Origin: Flavobacterium sp.
Lineage (GTDB): Bacteria; Bacteroidota; Bacteroidia; Flavobacteriales; Flavobacteriaceae
Assembly (NCBI RefSeq): GCF_013822155.1
Contig: NZ_PNJW01000034.1
Span: 1-33,000, forward strand
Direction of reading: 5' to 3'
Length of the DNA: 33,000 nucleotides
In this document: piece after piece, positions 14,200 through 23,199 of the stretch
Numbering within the stretch: the stretch's first letter is position 1
Layout of the letters: every line of letters starts with the position of its first letter
The notes under the pieces: model-generated
Seen by the model: only the letters and a program-made list of their open reading frames with translations
Database searches by the model: none
What the model was told of the DNA's origin: nothing
Translations under genes and position numbers: made by a program

Positions 14200-14748
14200 A
14201 TGAAAAAAATAGTTTTACTTCTTTCTTTAATCCCATTTTTATTTGCTTTTCAATGTGATCCAGAACCAGACCCCTGTGGAAATTATATTGAATTTGATAA
14301 ACCGGATTTAGTTACTATCGAAAACCCACAAGCAACGTATTCCGTTGGAGATGTTTTATGGCTTTCATCAACCGTTGATCGAAACCAAATAAATTCTAAC
14401 ACCGGAAATTCGATTGATTTATTTGAATCGGATGAAAAACTTTCCTACTATATTGATTTAAGAAAAAATTCCATTTACAATGGATATTATCAACTTTATT
14501 TAAATGAAAATACTACAGTTGTTGAATCCGGAGAAGTTAATTGGAATAACATTATTTTGACCAAAGAAGGCGAACAATTTAAAAGTAAAATGGGCATTAA
14601 ATTACTCGAATCAGGAATTTATACTATAAATCTTTACAATGTTACTTCCTATAACCCAGATCGTATTGGTTGTAATTTCACCACCTATTCAATGCTAACT
14701 GATTTTAGTGGAATAGAGAGTAATTCATTTATATTTGAAATCGAATAA
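14200..14748 (+). CDS. Exported or lipoprotein-like protein of unknown function
   Basis: This 182-residue protein has an N-terminal hydrophobic signal (VLLLSLIPFLFAFQC). Cys19 could be lipidated, although Gln at -1 is unusual for a lipobox. The mature part is Asn- and Tyr-rich with beta-type alternation (DVLWLSSTVDRNQI, YYQLYLNENTTVV, GIYTINLYNVTSY) and has three further Cys residues or fewer. I do not recognise it. It sits in the same direction as miaA, 53 nt downstream, and 23 nt before the thioesterase. Confidence 0.65.
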   Translation: MKKIVLLLSLIPFLFAFQCDPEPDPCGNYIEFDKPDLVTIENPQATYSVGDVLWLSSTVDRNQINSNTGNSIDLFESDEKLSYYIDLRKNSIYNGYYQLYLNENTTVVESGEVNWNNIILTKEGEQFKSKMGIKLLESGIYTINLYNVTSYNPDRIGCNFTTYSMLTDFSGIESNSFIFEIE

Positions 14749-14771
14749 AATAGATATTTTAAATAAATCTC

Positions 14772-15518
14772 ATGCCAATCTCACCTAATTTCACTTCTGT
14801 ATATACCAAAGACTGGGAAATAAATTTCATTCAATGTTATCCAAACGGACAGTTGAAGTACACCGAATTATGCAATATTTTACAACTTACAGCGGGATAT
14901 CATGCAGAACTGGGAGGCTTAAGTTTTAGTGATATGCAATTGCATCAACAAGCGTGGGTTTTGAGTAGAATGCGTGTTGAAGTGATTGAATTACCCAAAT
15001 GGCGAGATGTCGTTACTGTAAAAACTTGGATTGTTGACATGCAAGGATCACGTTCGGTAAGAGCGTTGGAATTATATGTTGGAGAAACAAAAATGGCAGG
15101 TTCACTTACGTATTGGGTTGTTTTAAATACGGAATTTCGAAAACCGGAAGCTTTAGCTTTACCCTTTGAACATTTTGATATTTTCCCTGAAAATCTATCG
15201 ACGAAAAAATCGTTTGCCAAGATTAACTTGAATTTACAAACCCGGTTTATAAAAAACAAAACAGTGCTCCTATCCGATTTAGACATTGTCAATCATGCAA
15301 ATAATGTAAAATATTTAGAATGGTGTTTGGATTGTATTCACCCAAACATTTTACTCAAAAATGGCATCAATTCTTTTGATATGAATTTTTTAAGAGAATT
15401 ACATTGGCATGATGAAGTTGAATTAGTATCATCTATGGAAGAAATTCCAAATTTCATTTCAGTGATGAAAAATGACAAATATTGTTTTGCTCTTCTTTTG
15501 GAATATAACCCAAGTTAA
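14772..15518 (+). CDS. Acyl-ACP thioesterase (double hotdog, FatA/FatB-like)
   Basis: This 248-residue cytosolic enzyme is predicted to hydrolyse acyl-ACP and release free fatty acid. Features are LQLTAGYHAELGG, AWVLSRMRVEV, W.DVVTVKTWI and the second-domain active-site region SDLDIVNHANNVKYLEW (168-184). The usual motif DxNxHxNN reads D171-I-V-N-H175-A-N-N, so the Asn two residues after Asp is Val173. Bacterial members are about this length. It ends at a bidirectional terminator. The call is firm at family level; chain-length preference is not visible. Confidence 0.88.
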   Translation: MPISPNFTSVYTKDWEINFIQCYPNGQLKYTELCNILQLTAGYHAELGGLSFSDMQLHQQAWVLSRMRVEVIELPKWRDVVTVKTWIVDMQGSRSVRALELYVGETKMAGSLTYWVVLNTEFRKPEALALPFEHFDIFPENLSTKKSFAKINLNLQTRFIKNKTVLLSDLDIVNHANNVKYLEWCLDCIHPNILLKNGINSFDMNFLRELHWHDEVELVSSMEEIPNFISVMKNDKYCFALLLEYNPS

Positions 15519-15521
15519 TTA

Positions 15522-15552
15522 TAAAAAAAAAGCCTCTTTTCAGAGGCTTTAA
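15522..15552. terminator. Bidirectional terminator between thioesterase and response regulator
   Basis: A 9-bp perfect stem (AAAGCCTCT 15529-15537, AGAGGCTTT 15542-15550) with a TTTC loop is preceded by an A-run. The two stop codons are only 38 nt apart and the hairpin lies between them, so it serves both strands. Confidence 0.9.
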
Positions 15553-15556
15553 GAAT

Positions 15557-16270
15557 TTATATAGATTTATTTTTAATAACTAATCGGAAACCTTCTCCAT
15601 GAATATTAAGAATTTCTACATCCGGATCCATTTTAAGGTATTTTCTTAATTTGGCAATATAAACATCCATACTTCTTGAAGTAAAATAGTTATCGTCTCT
15701 CCAAATTTTTGTTAAAGCCAATTCTCTTGGCATCAAATCATTTTCGTGAAGAGCCAACATTTTTAGCAATTCATTTTCTTTAGGTGACAATTTAATTGGT
15801 TCTTGATTACCAAAAGTTAAGAAGCGTAACTTAGAATTCAAATGTAGCTTTCCAATTTGAAATTCAAATTTTAAATTGTCTGTTTTACTTTCAGACTGTT
15901 TGCGTTGCATGATGGCTTTAATTTTCATCAATAACACTTCAGAATCAAATGGTTTATTTAAATAATCATCTGCTCCAACTTTATATCCTTTTAAAACATC
16001 TTCTTTCATTGACTTTGCTGTCAAGAATATCAATGGCACTTCTTTATTTTTTTCTCGGATTTCTTTTGCCAAAGTATAGCCATCTTTATAAGGCATCATC
16101 ACATCCAAAATACACAAATCAAAAGTGTCTTTTTTGAATTTTTCAAATCCTTCCATCCCATTTTTGGCTAAAACGACATCAAAATCATTTAGCACAAGAT
16201 AATCTTTTAATATGGCTCCAAAATTTGGATCATCTTCTACTAAAAGAATTTTTTTGTTTTCTGTTTCCAT
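15557..16270 (-). CDS. rprY: OmpR-family response regulator (RprY-like)
   Basis: This 237-residue regulator has an N-terminal receiver with acidic pair Glu12-Asp13-Asp14, phospho-acceptor Asp56 (CILDVMMP), Thr84 and Lys106 (LNKPF). The C-terminal winged-helix DNA-binding domain follows (LSPKENELLKMLALHENDLMPR, then YFTSRSMDVYIAKLRKYL and IHGEGFRLV). It is the second gene of the kinase-regulator operon, 22 nt after the kinase. The name follows the Bacteroidetes RprX/RprY pair by layout and similarity in character; orthology should be confirmed. Confidence 0.9.
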   Translation of the reverse strand: METENKKILLVEDDPNFGAILKDYLVLNDFDVVLAKNGMEGFEKFKKDTFDLCILDVMMPYKDGYTLAKEIREKNKEVPLIFLTAKSMKEDVLKGYKVGADDYLNKPFDSEVLLMKIKAIMQRKQSESKTDNLKFEFQIGKLHLNSKLRFLTFGNQEPIKLSPKENELLKMLALHENDLMPRELALTKIWRDDNYFTSRSMDVYIAKLRKYLKMDPDVEILNIHGEGFRLVIKNKSI

Positions 16271-16292
16271 GAGTTAATTTATTTAGTGGTAT

Positions 16293-17873
16293 TTAATTTA
16301 TTAATGGTAATTTTATGATAAAGGTACTACCTTTTCCTTTTTCGCTTTCAACAGCTATTTGTCCGTTGTGTTCTTCAACAATTCGTTTGACATAGGCCAA
16401 ACCTAATCCGTGCCCTTTTACATTATGTAAATCTCCAGTATGCTCTCGATAGAATTTTTCAAAAATTCGTTTTTGAGCTACTTTACTCATTCCTGCACCA
16501 CAATCTTTTATTTTAACTACCAGAAAATCTTTTACATTTTCTGTAAAAATATCAATTTTAGGTTTATCAGGTGAATACTTAATGGCGTTATCTAAAATAT
16601 TTACAAATACGTTGGTAAAATGAACATCATTTAAAAGAACCGAAGTTCTTGTTGCACTAAAATGTGTATTAATTACACCTTCTCTATCTTCAACAATTAA
16701 ACTCACATGTTCGATTGCATCGCTAATTATTTCATTTATATCTATCGCTTCTTTATTAATTTCTAATTCTCTTTTCTCTAATTTTGAAATTCGTAATACA
16801 TTTTCTACTTGAGCATGCATTCGCTTATTTTCATCACGAATCATTTGTAAATAGCGATGAACTTTCTCCTTATCATCAATGACTTTTGGATTTTTAATGG
16901 CATCTAAGGCAAGATTTATAGTTGCAATAGGTGTTTTGAATTCATGGGTCATATTGTTGATGAAATCTGTTTTTATCTCGGAAATTTGACGTTGCTTAAA
17001 TAATTGATTCAATGCATTGGCATAAGCAATTATAATTATTAACGTAAAAATCAATGAAAGAATTGCAATCCCTATCAAATCAGAAAAAATAAATTTCTTT
17101 TTTTCCGGAAAACTTACTAATAATTGGTATTGACTTCTACCATCATTATCCGTAAAAATAGGAATACTATACGTATCATTTTTATTGAATTTAAACTTAT
17201 CCGATTTTACTTTAGTCGCTAAGCCATTACTGTAAATTCCAAATTCAAAAGGAGTATTTATTCCATATTCCGTGAGTTGTCTTTTCAATAATTCGAAAAG
17301 CTTTTCTTTGGAAACTCTTCGTTGAATAGGATAAGTCAATGCAATATCATTAAAAGAGATATCATACAATAATTTGTCTAAAACCTTAAGTTTTCCTGAT
17401 TTTTCAATTTTTAAATCAGGTCTTAAATTATTTTGCAAATTTGATTTATCAATTCCATTATGATATATTTCAGTTTTTCGTTTTGCAGAAAAACTTTTCA
17501 CTTTCATACTGTCAAATTTTTTATCAAAGAACGAGGGTGAAATAGTAAAATCTTGTGAATTGATACTATTCGAATAGATTATCGTTTCATTTGTTTGAGA
17601 ATTTCGTTGATAATAGCCAAATTCTAAAAAATCCGCATCAACTTTATCGCTTCCGGTACTGTCCTTAAACTGGTTTATTTTATCAACGAAAGATAAAATC
17701 TCCTGCTCTTGGATATTAGCCGAAACATTCCCTAACACTTGTTTCACATGGAATTTAAACTGTTCTTGATTGTTTTCTAAAGAAGAATTAAACCAATAAA
17801 CCTGAACTAAAATAATTCCGATAAGTGAAATACTCATCAAAAACACTAACAGTCTAAATAACACTCTATTCAT
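16293..17873 (-). CDS. rprX: Sensor histidine kinase (RprX-like)
   Basis: This 526-residue inner-membrane kinase has transmembrane segments at about 6-28 and 262-286 that enclose a periplasmic sensor region of roughly 230 residues. No HAMP domain is obvious. HisKA has the phospho-acceptor His310 in NNMTHEFKTPIATINLALD. The ATPase domain shows the N box (Asn425 to Asn429), G1 DCGAGM (457-462), an F box FEKFYREHTG and G2 GHGLGLAYV. The ligand is unknown. The 71-nt upstream gap holds repeated TTAACA-like boxes that may bind the partner regulator. It is transcribed first, before the regulator gene. Confidence 0.92.
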   Translation of the reverse strand: MNRVLFRLLVFLMSISLIGIILVQVYWFNSSLENNQEQFKFHVKQVLGNVSANIQEQEILSFVDKINQFKDSTGSDKVDADFLEFGYYQRNSQTNETIIYSNSINSQDFTISPSFFDKKFDSMKVKSFSAKRKTEIYHNGIDKSNLQNNLRPDLKIEKSGKLKVLDKLLYDISFNDIALTYPIQRRVSKEKLFELLKRQLTEYGINTPFEFGIYSNGLATKVKSDKFKFNKNDTYSIPIFTDNDGRSQYQLLVSFPEKKKFIFSDLIGIAILSLIFTLIIIIAYANALNQLFKQRQISEIKTDFINNMTHEFKTPIATINLALDAIKNPKVIDDKEKVHRYLQMIRDENKRMHAQVENVLRISKLEKRELEINKEAIDINEIISDAIEHVSLIVEDREGVINTHFSATRTSVLLNDVHFTNVFVNILDNAIKYSPDKPKIDIFTENVKDFLVVKIKDCGAGMSKVAQKRIFEKFYREHTGDLHNVKGHGLGLAYVKRIVEEHNGQIAVESEKGKGSTFIIKLPLIN

Positions 17874-17883
17874 CGTTACAAAT

Positions 17884-17931
17884 TTAACATTTTAACATTT
17901 GTATTGTTAATAGATTAACCAAACATTAACA
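17884..17931 (-). promoter_or_regulatory. Cluster of TTAACA-type boxes upstream of the histidine kinase
   Basis: TTAACA occurs at 17884-17889, 17892-17897 and 17926-17931, TTAACC at 17915-17920, and the reverse form TGTTAA at 17905-17910. The last two direct copies have an 11-bp period, as in PhoB/PhoP-type boxes bound by OmpR-family regulators. Autoregulation by the operon's own regulator is an inference. Confidence 0.4.
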
Positions 17932-17944
17932 TCATACCTTTTTA

Positions 17945-18529
17945 TTATAAATTATTTAATACTTTAAGAATTTGATCTACTTTCGTTTTAGTGTTCTCAA
18001 TATCAATATTTTCAATGACAAAATCACTCGCTGAAATCTTCATTTCATCAGTCCATTGATTATTTATTCTTTCCAAAACATCTTCTTTAGTTACTTTATC
18101 TCTTTCCTTTACTCTTTGAATTCGGAGTTCTTGCGGTGCAACAACCGTAATAACTTTATCACATTGCTTATTGCCACCGGTTTCAAATAAAATGGCAGCT
18201 TCTTTAATAACAAATGGAAAATCCTTTTTACTCATTAACCAATTTTGAAAATGCTTTTGCACTTCAGGGTGAACAATGTTATTTAATTCAGAAAGTTTTG
18301 AAGGATTATTAAATACTAATTTAGCCAATTTTGCCCTGTCAATTTTTAAATTTACCAGTATTTCATTTCCGAAAAATTTGGCTACTTTATTAGTTATAGT
18401 TTTTGTTTCCATTAATTTTTTAGCTTCTGTATCGGCAATATAAACAGGAACACCTTTTGACATAAATAAATTAGCCACAGTTGATTTTCCGCTTCCTATT
18501 CCTCCCGTTAAACCAATGATTTTAGTCAT
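17945..18529 (-). CDS. coaE: Dephospho-CoA kinase
   Basis: This 194-residue enzyme catalyses the last step of CoA synthesis, ATP-dependent phosphorylation of the ribose 3'-OH of dephospho-CoA. It has the P-loop GLTGGIGSGKST (6-17), ADTEAKKL, the VHPEVQKHF motif and a VKERDKVTKEDVLERINNQW lid region. Length is normal. It begins 1 nt after the stop of the glycosyltransferase gene, so the two are co-transcribed. coaBC of the same pathway is elsewhere in this window. Confidence 0.97.
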   Translation of the reverse strand: MTKIIGLTGGIGSGKSTVANLFMSKGVPVYIADTEAKKLMETKTITNKVAKFFGNEILVNLKIDRAKLAKLVFNNPSKLSELNNIVHPEVQKHFQNWLMSKKDFPFVIKEAAILFETGGNKQCDKVITVVAPQELRIQRVKERDKVTKEDVLERINNQWTDEMKISASDFVIENIDIENTKTKVDQILKVLNNL

Positions 18530-18530
18530 T

Positions 18531-19532
18531 TTAATTTGATTTAAAAAACAATTCCGGAAATTCAGTTTTGGGATTTCTCTTTAAAATGGTTATTAAAATA
18601 AACGAAATTAAAAAACCAAAACCATATCCATAAAATTGAATTAAGGCTGCAACTAAACTAAGAGATCCTATTTTTAAACTTTTGTTACAAATTGAAGACA
18701 CAAAAAACAAAAGCAAAAAATAAAAAACATAAAATAAAATAGGATAAAAAAGACCAAAAAACATAACTATGATTGCCAAATCCAAACCAATAATAAACAG
18801 GGTTGGTAAGAAAAAAGTAGGTTTACTAAATTCAGGATACCAACTGTTTAAAATTGGACGTGCTTTTCCAAATTTGAATACTTGATTGTAAAATTTAGAC
18901 CAATCTATTCTGCGTTTATGATAAACATAGGCTTTTGTCAATAATTTTGTATTGAATCCTAATTTCCATAATCGAATTGATAAATCAGGATCTTCCCCCG
19001 GATGAATATTTCCAAAACCTCCCGATGCTTCAAATGCCTTTTTAGAAATTCCCATGTTGAAACTTCTAGGTTGAAACTTATCAATTTTTTCAGAACCACC
19101 ACGTATTCCTCCGGTAGTTAAAAACGAAGTCATGCTGAAATTAATTGCTTTTTGAATGTCAGAAAAACTGTCCAACGCTTTATCAGGTCCACCAAAACAA
19201 TCAATATAATCACTATTCAAAGCTAATTCTACTTCTGATAAATAATTTGTCGGAATAATGCAATCGGAATCGAAAATGATAAAATAATCTCCTCTTGCTC
19301 GTTTCATACCAAAATTTCTGGAATCTCCCGGTCCCGAATTTTCTTTAAAAAAATAAGCTATGGTTAGTTTATCTGAATAGTTAGAAATTATATTCTCACA
19401 ACTAATTGAAGAACCATCTTCTATGATTACAATTTCAAATGGTTTATTGTAGTCTTGAATAATCAGACTATCAAGTAATTCCTCTATTTCTTCCGGACGA
19501 TTATAAACCGGGATAATAATTGAAAAATACAT
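18531..19532 (-). CDS. Membrane-bound family 2 glycosyltransferase
   Basis: This 333-residue protein has an N-terminal GT-A domain starting FSIIIPVYNRPEEIEELLDSL, with nucleotide-binding Asp39 (IIEDGSS), metal-binding Asp88-Ser-Asp90 (IIFDSDC) and the acceptor motif GED (179-181) followed by a basic RLWKLGF segment. Residues about 241-318 form three or so membrane helices, placing the active site at the cytosolic face of the inner membrane. The donor sugar and acceptor are unknown; surface glycan or lipid glycosylation is likely. It is directly followed by coaE. Confidence 0.9.
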   Translation of the reverse strand: MYFSIIIPVYNRPEEIEELLDSLIIQDYNKPFEIVIIEDGSSISCENIISNYSDKLTIAYFFKENSGPGDSRNFGMKRARGDYFIIFDSDCIIPTNYLSEVELALNSDYIDCFGGPDKALDSFSDIQKAINFSMTSFLTTGGIRGGSEKIDKFQPRSFNMGISKKAFEASGGFGNIHPGEDPDLSIRLWKLGFNTKLLTKAYVYHKRRIDWSKFYNQVFKFGKARPILNSWYPEFSKPTFFLPTLFIIGLDLAIIVMFFGLFYPILFYVFYFLLLFFVSSICNKSLKIGSLSLVAALIQFYGYGFGFLISFILITILKRNPKTEFPELFFKSN

Positions 19533-19562
19533 GTTGAAATTTTAACAAATATACAGCATAAA

Positions 19563-19593
19563 AAACAAAAGCCACGCGGTAGGCGTGGCTTTT
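19563..19593 (-). terminator. Terminator of the T9SS-exported protein gene
   Basis: An 11-bp perfect stem (AAAAGCCACGC 19567-19577, GCGTGGCTTTT 19583-19593) with a 5-nt loop is followed on the minus strand by a T-rich run. Confidence 0.9.
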
Positions 19594-19612
19594 GAAATCA
19601 AATTATTAAAAA

Positions 19613-22237
19613 TTATTGTTTGATAACTTTGATTGTTTTTTCAAGATTATCTTCGGTAGTTATTTTTACTAAATAAGTTCCTGAAGCTAAAGCTGATAAA
19701 TCCAATTGACCTTGTGTTGCATTAACATTAGCTGTAATCATTTGTTGACCTAAAAGATTAACAACAACTACTTTTGAAATGTTAGAAATATACGATAAGT
19801 TCAATACATCTTTCACAGGGTTTGGATAATATGTAAAATTAGCATTATCAAATGATGGAGCACTTAATGAACCATCAAATGCCGAAATCACAAATGAACC
19901 TTGAGATCCATTATAACCCCAAGCTCTGATTAAAATTGTTTCGCCAGCTGTTAAACCGGTTAAAGATAATGTTGAAAACAAACCAGTTGTATCATCATTA
20001 CACAATATAGAAACTAAAGATCCACAAGTCCCAGAATAAGCTTCAATAGCAGTATCCACTAAACCTTCATTACCTTGTGTTTCTATTGTGATTGTTCCGG
20101 CTTCAGGTACAACAACAGAATACCAAACATCTTTTCCATTAGTATCAAAACCAAATGCACCACAAGATGGAAGTGGATCAGCCACATTTGAAGTAGCACC
20201 CAAACTAGTTGTTGTTAATGCATAGTCTGCAAAAACAACACCAGGAGTTAAAGATATCGCATTTGCACAATCATCATTTGCAGGTGCAGGAGGTGGCGTT
20301 CCACAAAATACATTTCTAGATCTGAAAGTAGTATTATCTCCACAAGCATTATCAGTATGTAAATAGAATCTCACTACGTCAGTTACATTAGATGTCCAAG
20401 TTAATGGTGTAACTCCATAAGCTAAAACAACAGAACCATCTGCATTACCAATTGTAATTCTATCAGTTGCAATACTACTACTAAAAGTATACTCAACCCC
20501 AGAGGTTAAATTCACATTTGAATATTCTCCAGCATAACAAAGATTATTAATTGATTCAACTATTCCAGTACAGGCAGGTGTAAATGTAGCGTCTGGGTAT
20601 TGACCGTTGGGGTCATTCAAACAACCAACAAAAACAGGTTCGTTTACAGTTAAAACACCACTTAAATAAGTAGTTCCATCCCAGAAGTTACCATCATTAG
20701 AGGCATTAATACCTCCATAAACATAATCTCCTGAATTAAGTCTAAATCTTGTTGCATAATAGTAGGTACCCGGTGTTAAACCCGTTCCTATTTCAGCCAT
20801 ATATTCATCATTGTTTCCGACACTAGCTGCATTGTGAGTGGCATCCACCCAATTTGTCCAAGTAGATGGGTTTGTGTTTTCTCCAACAGGACTGATTCCA
20901 ACCCATGCTTGAATACCATCAGCTTGACCGGAATAACCAGGTTCTACATCTGTTAAACCAGCTTCATAAATTTGGCCGTAAACAGTTCCTGAACCTCCTT
21001 GTGTAATATCAATCGAAGAAGGAAACTGTAGGTTTACATAATCCGGTGAATCAGTAGTTACTACCCCACAAACGATAGAACGAACTCTATCTACTGCCTC
21101 GTCACCACATTGATCATCAACATGAGAATAGAATCTAACTTCTCCGGTTACATCTGCAACCCAAGTTAACGGTGTAGTTCCAAAAGCAGTCGCAGTAGCA
21201 CCTTCATCCGAACTTAATGTAATAAAATCTGTTGTACCCGAACTAAAAATATAAGTTTCTCCGGAAGTTACATTCACAACAGAAAACTCTCCTGCATAAC
21301 CATTTGCTGTTACTACATTTGCTGTTAAACCATCACAAGTTGTTGGTGTAAAAGCATCTGTTGGCCATTGTCCGTTAGGAGCACTTAAACAATATCCAGG
21401 AGGATCTTGAGTAGTAAATGTCCAAACTGGGCATCCTGTTGCACTTCCTCCTAAATTTTTTGGAACAATCTTCCAATAGAATGTAAAACTATAATCATTA
21501 ACATTGACATCAATAGAAGTATCAGTATAATTACCTAAAAAAGTATCTACAGCATCAGGAGCAATTCCATAATAGAAATCATATGATGTTGGAGCGTCCC
21601 CTGTAGTTGGAGCTTCCCATGAAAAGTTTACTAAACCAACAGGAATAGTAGCTCCATCGGCAGGAGTCAATAATGTTGCACAACCGGGAGCAGCTACTGA
21701 TGATTCCATATTTACATCATCAATTGCCCAGTTGTCGCCATCATCATTAGTCATAACAAAGGCAATATAAATTGATTGTCCAACATAAGCACTCAAATCA
21801 ACTGATTTAATTGTCATTGTTGTTAGATTCAAATCAGCCTCAGTTTGTGTAAGCACAGTTGTAAATGAAGCGTGATCTGTTTGTGAAGTTGTTGACACAC
21901 GAATATCATACGTTGTTGCATAATCTAATGTGTATTGTTGTCTTTGATAAAAGGTCAACAAGGTGTTTGGAGCAGTAACAGTATGCAATGGTGATACTAA
22001 CCAATCTTCAGCTAAACCACCTGTCACATCTTCAAAGCGAACAAAAGCAGCTTGTGTTCCTGTTTGAACAAATACAGCTGCAGTGGTTACAGACCAATCA
22101 AAACCTGTTCCTAAACCATTTGTACCTCTAAAAGAGGCCCAACCGGCAGGAGGAACCGTAGTTTCAAAACTTTCAGGAAACTGAGCAAATGCAGTAACAC
22201 TGAACAGCATTAATAAAAATAATGTAATTTTTTTCAT
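19613..22237 (-). CDS. Large secreted multidomain protein with T9SS sorting domain
   Basis: This 874-residue protein has a Sec signal (1-18). In order it carries a choice-of-anchor-J/cleaved-adhesin jelly roll (about 19-178, ending DNWAIDDVNME), an FnIII-like domain (184-276), a Cys-framed beta module (283-391), a beta domain (398-533), a second copy of the Cys-framed module (539-646), a pre-peptidase-C-like domain (651-788, starting NDDCANAISL) and a type A T9SS C-terminal domain (801-874, YYPNPVKDVLNLS, LLGQQ, SGTYLVKI). No catalytic domain is evident. It is probably exported by Sec and then T9SS and kept on or released from the surface as an adhesin-like protein. It is a single-gene unit with its own terminator. 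Confidence 0.88.
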   Translation of the reverse strand: MKKITLFLLMLFSVTAFAQFPESFETTVPPAGWASFRGTNGLGTGFDWSVTTAAVFVQTGTQAAFVRFEDVTGGLAEDWLVSPLHTVTAPNTLLTFYQRQQYTLDYATTYDIRVSTTSQTDHASFTTVLTQTEADLNLTTMTIKSVDLSAYVGQSIYIAFVMTNDDGDNWAIDDVNMESSVAAPGCATLLTPADGATIPVGLVNFSWEAPTTGDAPTSYDFYYGIAPDAVDTFLGNYTDTSIDVNVNDYSFTFYWKIVPKNLGGSATGCPVWTFTTQDPPGYCLSAPNGQWPTDAFTPTTCDGLTANVVTANGYAGEFSVVNVTSGETYIFSSGTTDFITLSSDEGATATAFGTTPLTWVADVTGEVRFYSHVDDQCGDEAVDRVRSIVCGVVTTDSPDYVNLQFPSSIDITQGGSGTVYGQIYEAGLTDVEPGYSGQADGIQAWVGISPVGENTNPSTWTNWVDATHNAASVGNNDEYMAEIGTGLTPGTYYYATRFRLNSGDYVYGGINASNDGNFWDGTTYLSGVLTVNEPVFVGCLNDPNGQYPDATFTPACTGIVESINNLCYAGEYSNVNLTSGVEYTFSSSIATDRITIGNADGSVVLAYGVTPLTWTSNVTDVVRFYLHTDNACGDNTTFRSRNVFCGTPPPAPANDDCANAISLTPGVVFADYALTTTSLGATSNVADPLPSCGAFGFDTNGKDVWYSVVVPEAGTITIETQGNEGLVDTAIEAYSGTCGSLVSILCNDDTTGLFSTLSLTGLTAGETILIRAWGYNGSQGSFVISAFDGSLSAPSFDNANFTYYPNPVKDVLNLSYISNISKVVVVNLLGQQMITANVNATQGQLDLSALASGTYLVKITTEDNLEKTIKVIKQ

Positions 22238-22270
22238 ATTTATAAAGTTTAAAATTCAAAGGTTAAATAT

Positions 22271-22312
22271 AAAAAAAAATACCCACAAAATTGTATTGTG
22301 GGTATGATTTTT
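22271..22312 (-). terminator. Terminator of fabI
   Basis: A 10-bp perfect stem (ATACCCACAA 22279-22288, TTGTGGGTAT 22296-22305) with a 7-nt loop is followed on the minus strand by nine T residues. T residues also follow on the plus side. Confidence 0.9.
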
Positions 22313-22326
22313 TATAAAACTCTTTG

Positions 22327-23139
22327 TTATTCTTTTGTAAAATATTCCATAACATCCTGACTTACACCCATATTTGAGAATCCGCCATCGTTATATAAAT
22401 TTTGCAATGTCACTCTTTTGGTTAAATCTGAAAACATTGCTATCGTATAATTAGCACAATCTAAAGCAGTGGCATTACCAAGTGGCGACATTTTATCGGC
22501 ATAGGTAATAAAACCGTCAAAACCTTTAACTCCCTGTCCGGCAGTTGTTGGTGTTGGCGATTGAGAAATTGTATTAACTCTAACTTTTTTATCCTTGCCA
22601 AAGAAATAACCAAAACTTCTCGCGATAGATTCTAAATAAGCTTTATTATCAGCCATATCGTTATAATCGGGAAAAACACGTTGAGCAGCCATGTATGTCA
22701 AGGCTACAACACTTCCCCACTCATTCATGGCATCTTTTTGATACAAAACCTGCATTACTTTATGAAAAGAAACTGCGGATACATCCCAACCTTTATGAGT
22801 AAACTCATAATTTTGATTTGTATAATGGTTTCCTTTTCTAACATTCACAGACATTCCTATCGAGTGAAGGACAAAATCCAATTTTCCACCTAAAATCTCA
22901 ACTGCTTTTTCTACTAAATTTTCCAAATCAGCAACTGATGTTGCATCTGCAGGAATAATTTGAGAACCTGTTTTTTCAGCCAGTTGATTAATTGTTCCCA
23001 TTCGCATAGCAATTGGGGCATTGGTCAGAACAAAAGTACCACCTTCTTCATGAACACGCTCTGCTGTTTTCCAAGCTATTGAATTTTCATCTAATGCTCC
23101 GAATATAATTCCCCTTTTTCCTTTTAGTAAATTATACAT
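22327..23139 (-). CDS. fabI: Enoyl-ACP reductase FabI (NADH)
   Basis: This 270-residue SDR-type enzyme performs the last reduction of each fatty-acid elongation cycle and is the target of triclosan-class inhibitors. The nucleotide fold begins LKGKRGIIFGALDENSIAW. The FabI catalytic pair is Tyr159 and Lys166 (Y-x6-K), with a second active-site Tyr149 ten residues before, as in classical FabI. LHSIGM (91-96) and NTISQSPTPTTAGQG (the SPxxT substrate loop) are present. It has its own promoter overlapping the 3' end of recN and its own terminator. Confidence 0.96.
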   Translation of the reverse strand: MYNLLKGKRGIIFGALDENSIAWKTAERVHEEGGTFVLTNAPIAMRMGTINQLAEKTGSQIIPADATSVADLENLVEKAVEILGGKLDFVLHSIGMSVNVRKGNHYTNQNYEFTHKGWDVSAVSFHKVMQVLYQKDAMNEWGSVVALTYMAAQRVFPDYNDMADNKAYLESIARSFGYFFGKDKKVRVNTISQSPTPTTAGQGVKGFDGFITYADKMSPLGNATALDCANYTIAMFSDLTKRVTLQNLYNDGGFSNMGVSQDVMEYFTKE

Positions 23140-23170
23140 ACCTATTTTAATTTTAATTTATATGACGTTT

Positions 23171-23199
23171 CAAATATAGTTAAAAAATCAGTTTAACAA
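23171..23199 (-). promoter_or_regulatory. Promoter of fabI
   Basis: On the minus strand TTG (23199-23197), an 18-nt spacer and TATATTTG (23178-23171) fit the Bacteroidetes consensus. The -33 part lies within the last codons of recN. The predicted leader is about 25 nt. Confidence 0.6.
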
